Assembly (NCBI RefSeq): GCF_020622355.1
Contig: NZ_WHVL01000009.1
Coordinates: forward strand, 1-50,190
Direction: 5' to 3'
Length of the DNA: 50,190 bases
Source: Vreelandella malpeensis
GTDB taxonomy: Bacteria; Pseudomonadota; Gammaproteobacteria; Pseudomonadales; Halomonadaceae
The notes under the pieces are model-generated. The model did no database searches, was not told the DNA's origin, and saw nothing but the letters and a program-made list of their open reading frames with translations. This document shows, one piece after another, positions 47,755-50,190 of the stretch. A program made the translations under genes and the position numbers. Every line of letters begins with the position of its first letter. Position 1 is the stretch's first letter.

Positions 47755-49145
47755 CGTACCCCCGCTTGCGGGTTTCACTGCTGCTGTTAACCACGTTCGC
47801 GACGCTGCTTCATCTGACGAGTACCGGCTGGCTATCCATGTTCGCGCAAGGGAGCGCGATCGTGGCGTTGCTCGGTTATCTGCTCACCTTGGCTGGGCAA
47901 CTGAATGCCATGGCGAGAGGCCTGCTGTTCGTGGCGGCGGCAATGACGGCGCTGGCGGTCTGCTACGCGCCATCGCCCGGCGCGCTGCTGTTCGAGGCCG
48001 GCGGGCGCTTCGCCTTCTTCGCCACTTTCGTAGTGGCACTGGGAATGATGCGGCTCCCCGCCTACCGTTCTCCTTTGGTGCGTCGTTGCGGTCAGGCGAT
48101 GCTGCTGCAGCCGCCGGGCCGGCGCTATCCGATCCTGTCCTTCGGCTCGATGCTGTTCGGTATCATCCTCAATATCGGCGTACTGAACGTGTTCGCCGCC
48201 ATGATCGAAAAGAGCAATACGCTGGAGGTGGCTCAAGGGCGCGTCTGGGTACGCCAGGCGCGCCAGCGGCGCATGATGCTGGCGCTGCTGCGGGGCTTTG
48301 CCCTGGCACCGCTGGTCTCGCCCATGGGGATGGGCGTTGCGGTCGTGCTCTCGAGCATTCCTCAGATCACCTGGCCGGCACTTGCCCCCTATATCTTCTC
48401 TGCCGCCGGCCTGATGTTCCTGGCCGGCTGGGCCGTGGATTATCTGACCGGGCCACATCCCCCCGCCAACCAGGCGCAGGCGGTACCTTCGCTTGCGCCG
48501 CTTTTGCGCTTCAGTGCGCTGCTGACCGGCGTGGTAGCACTGGTGGTGGTGATCGCCTGGCTGCTCCAGGTTCGCCTGCCCGTCGGCGCGCTTCTGGGGG
48601 CGCCTGCGAGTGCACTCGTCTGGCTTGCCTGGCAGCGCCGTCGACTCGGTAGCGCTTGCTTGCCAGCTGCCGTGACCACCGCGCACCGCCAGCTGCCCTG
48701 GCTGCTTTCACCCAGTGCCAACGAGATCGTGGTGCTCGGCGGCGCAGGTTATCTCGGGCACCTCTGCGTGGGCGTGCTGGATACCCATACGCTTGCGCCA
48801 CTGCTGAAGGTGGTCGAAGGGTGGGGCGCACTGAACGCCGTGCTGGCCATGCTGGCGGTGCTCGGCCTTGCGCAACTGGGTGTCAATCCCATTGTCACGG
48901 TGACGCTGCTGGCCGGCATCCTGCCAGCGCTTGATATTCAAGGCTTATCACCGGTACTCATTGCCGCCGCGCTGATGGTGGGGTGGGCGCTGGCGTTGAT
49001 GTCATCGCCGATGACCGCCTCGATGCTGATCCTGTCGCGGTTTACCGGTATTTCGCCACTGTGCATCGGCTACCGCTGGAACGGGCGATTCATGCTGGCG
49101 GTCGTGCCCTTGCTCACGGCGTGGTTTGCCTGGTCGCCGTTTTGA
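47751..49145 (+). CDS. Polytopic membrane protein, probable substrate carrier of the locus
   Basis: I do not recognise a specific family. This 464-aa protein is very hydrophobic with about 11-13 predicted helices. Two SPM-containing segments (LAPLVSPMGMGVAVVLS, near residues 180-200, and ALMSSPMTASMLILSRFTG, near 415-435) and a GVNPIVTVTLLAGILP stretch suggest an internal repeat with broken helices. That resembles ion-transporter superfamily carriers (DctM, CitMHS or GntP-like), but this is tentative. A basic cytoplasmic loop (VRQARQRRMM) lies near residue 165. It starts on GTG 47751 in a GTGA overlap with the thioesterase gene, so it is translated with the catabolic set. Confidence 0.6.
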   Translation: MTYPRLRVSLLLLTTFATLLHLTSTGWLSMFAQGSAIVALLGYLLTLAGQLNAMARGLLFVAAAMTALAVCYAPSPGALLFEAGGRFAFFATFVVALGMMRLPAYRSPLVRRCGQAMLLQPPGRRYPILSFGSMLFGIILNIGVLNVFAAMIEKSNTLEVAQGRVWVRQARQRRMMLALLRGFALAPLVSPMGMGVAVVLSSIPQITWPALAPYIFSAAGLMFLAGWAVDYLTGPHPPANQAQAVPSLAPLLRFSALLTGVVALVVVIAWLLQVRLPVGALLGAPASALVWLAWQRRRLGSACLPAAVTTAHRQLPWLLSPSANEIVVLGGAGYLGHLCVGVLDTHTLAPLLKVVEGWGALNAVLAMLAVLGLAQLGVNPIVTVTLLAGILPALDIQGLSPVLIAAALMVGWALALMSSPMTASMLILSRFTGISPLCIGYRWNGRFMLAVVPLLTAWFAWSPF

Positions 49146-49176
49146 ACGATCCGTCGGGTGACATCTGATGCGCTTG

Positions 49177-49198
49177 ACCTTTACCTCAAGGTTTTTTT
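49177..49198 (+). terminator. Weak intrinsic terminator before etfB
   Basis: A 5-bp stem ACCTT/AAGGT with loop TACCTC runs into a run of seven T (49192-49198). The stem is short, so termination is probably partial and some readthrough into etfBA is possible. Confidence 0.4.
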
Positions 49199-49227
49199 AC
49201 TTTCATTGCATAAATAGCAAAACCTTA

Positions 49228-49242
49228 TTTTGCATAGCGGAA
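49228..49242. promoter_or_regulatory. Putative IclR operator before etfB
   Basis: TTTTGCATAGCGGAA reads TTCCGCTATGCAAAA on the other strand. Extended by four bases it matches site C (44422) at 16 of 19 positions and shares GCTATGCAAAA exactly with site B (44383). A degenerate half-site GCAAAA lies at 49217-49222. The site overlaps a possible -35. Confidence 0.6.
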
Positions 49243-49257
49243 TAAAAGTGCTACATA
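49230..49257 (+). promoter_or_regulatory. Possible promoter of etfBA
   Basis: TTGCAT (49230-49235), a 16-bp spacer, TACATA (49252-49257). Both elements are imperfect. The -35 lies within the putative operator, so regulator binding would interfere with polymerase. Confidence 0.4.
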
Positions 49258-49304
49258 GTTGCCGTATTCTTGTTTTCTAACGATCAACCAGCCTGGAGCA
49301 TTGC

Positions 49305-50054
49305 ATGAAAATTCTCGTCGCGGTGAAACGTGTCATCGACTACAACGTCAAGATTCGCGTCAAGGCGGATCACTCCGATGTGGATCTCACCAACGTCAAG
49401 ATGGCCATGAACCCCTTCTGCGAAATCGCTGTGGAAGAGGCAGTACGCTTGAAGGAGAAGGGCGCGGCGACGGAAGTGATCGCCGTGACCATCGGGCCCA
49501 AGGCGGCCCAGGAACAGCTGCGCACCGCACTCGCGCTCGGCGCCGACCGCGCGATCCAGATCGAGACCGACGAGCGGGTCGAGTCGCTCGCCGTGGCAAA
49601 GCTCCTGGCGAAGGTGGTGGAAGAAGAGCAGCCGGGGCTGGTGATCCTCGGCAAGCAGGCGATCGATACCGACAACAACCAGACCGGCCAGATGCTCGCC
49701 GCGCTGACCCACATGGGCCAGGGCACCTTCGCCTCGAAGGTGGAGATCGAGGGTGATCGTGTCAACGTCACCCGCGAGATCGACGGCGGCCTGCAGACCG
49801 TGTCGCTCGCGCTGCCGGCGATCGTCACCACGGACCTGCGCCTCAACGAGCCGCGCTACGCCAAGCTTCCCGACATCATGAAGGCGAAGAAGAAGCCGCT
49901 GGACGTCAAGACCCCGGCGGACTACGGCGTCGAGGTGGCATCACGTATCAGCCTGATTAAGGTCGAGACGCCCGCCGAGCGCAAGGGCGGCGTGAAGGTG
50001 GCTTCGGTGGACGAGCTGGTCGACAAGTTGAAGAACGAAGCCAAGGTGCTTTGA
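49305..50054 (+). CDS. etfB: Electron transfer flavoprotein beta subunit (copy 2)
   Basis: This 249-aa AMP-binding subunit of ETF is typical: [20 protein letters not shown] at the start, [18 protein letters not shown], the AMP-binding loop [20 protein letters not shown], and the recognition-loop region [30 protein letters not shown] that docks acyl-CoA dehydrogenases. GGAG precedes the ATG at 49305. etfA follows 49 bp later. It lies downstream of the acyl-CoA dehydrogenase operon and shares its putative operator. Confidence 0.97.
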   Translation: MKILVAVKRVIDYNVKIRVKADHSDVDLTNVKMAMNPFCEIAVEEAVRLKEKGAATEVIAVTIGPKAAQEQLRTALALGADRAIQIETDERVESLAVAKLLAKVVEEEQPGLVILGKQAIDTDNNQTGQMLAALTHMGQGTFASKVEIEGDRVNVTREIDGGLQTVSLALPAIVTTDLRLNEPRYAKLPDIMKAKKKPLDVKTPADYGVEVASRISLIKVETPAERKGGVKVASVDELVDKLKNEAKVL

Positions 50055-50103
50055 TTTCCCGGTCCAGTGATCGCCTCTTTCACCCGTATTCAAGGAGTTT
50101 CTC

Positions 50104-50190
50104 ATGAGCATTCTGGTTCTGGCCGACGTTCACGACGGTCACCTGCTTGACGCCACTGCCCACGTGGTGGCCGCCGCCCGCGCCATCGGC
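50104..50190 (+). CDS. etfA: Electron transfer flavoprotein alpha subunit, N-terminal 29 residues (copy 2)
   Basis: The gene runs off the right edge. The visible start MSILVLADVHDGHLLDATA matches the N-terminal domain of ETF alpha. The ATG follows AAGGAGTTTCTC. It does not overlap the region covered by the etfA fragment at the left edge, so the two copies cannot be compared here. Confidence 0.93.
   Translation, partial: MSILVLADVHDGHLLDATAHVVAAARAIG

Overview
The window is chromosomal DNA from a high-GC gammaproteobacterium. Gene content and order point to a Halomonas-like member of the Halomonadaceae: infC-rpmI-rplT-pheS-pheT-ihfA, tig-clpP-clpX-lon-hupB-ppiD, a class Ib ribonucleotide reductase operon, an osmoprotectant ABC importer and acidic proteins. 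The genus is inferred from gene content, not from a database search. No transposase, integrase, prophage, CRISPR array, rRNA or tRNA gene was seen. Layout: (1) 1-6.2 kb holds the 3' end of one etfA, a Mn-type superoxide dismutase, and nrdH-nrdI-nrdE-nrdF plus a Nudix gene behind two NrdR boxes three helical turns apart. (2) 6.2-13.6 kb is a translation block (thrS, infC, rpmI, rplT, pheS, pheT, ihfA). thrS is preceded by a hairpin whose 7-nt loop looks like a tRNA-Thr(GGU) anticodon loop, and infC starts on AUC. (3) 13.6-23.1 kb holds a MioC-type flavodoxin coupled to a small membrane protein, then the protein-quality-control block tig, clpP, clpX, lon, hupB, ppiD. (4) 23.1-27.7 kb has lpxH and ppiB on the minus strand, divergent from glnS and cysS. 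(5) 27.7-31.6 kb is an OsmU/Yeh-type ABC importer. (6) 31.7-37.0 kb encodes E1alpha, E1beta and E2 of a branched-chain 2-oxoacid dehydrogenase. No E3 gene is present; a Hanks-type protein kinase fused to an unrecognised C-terminal half follows 24 bp downstream. (7) 37.0-40.5 kb (minus) is an MCE/Mla-type lipid transporter with a PqiC-like lipoprotein. (8) 40.6-50.2 kb is an acyl-CoA catabolic locus. An IclR regulator, a thiolase and a 3-hydroxyacyl-CoA dehydrogenase lie on the minus strand, divergent from acyl-CoA dehydrogenase, acid-CoA ligase, hotdog thioesterase and an unrecognised polytopic membrane protein, followed by a second etfB-etfA pair. The most informative new observations are: (a) a 15-bp motif, approximately TTYYGC-N3-GCARAA, that recurs in the divergent promoter region at 44.3-44.4 kb and again before etfB at 49.2 kb, and so probably defines the local IclR regulon and ties ETF to it; (b) the anticodon-arm mimic in the thrS leader; (c) the kinase attached to the bkd operon, together with a conserved Ser-rich phosphorylation loop in E1alpha; (d) complementary arms in the bkd upstream region, one of which contains the ribosome-binding site.
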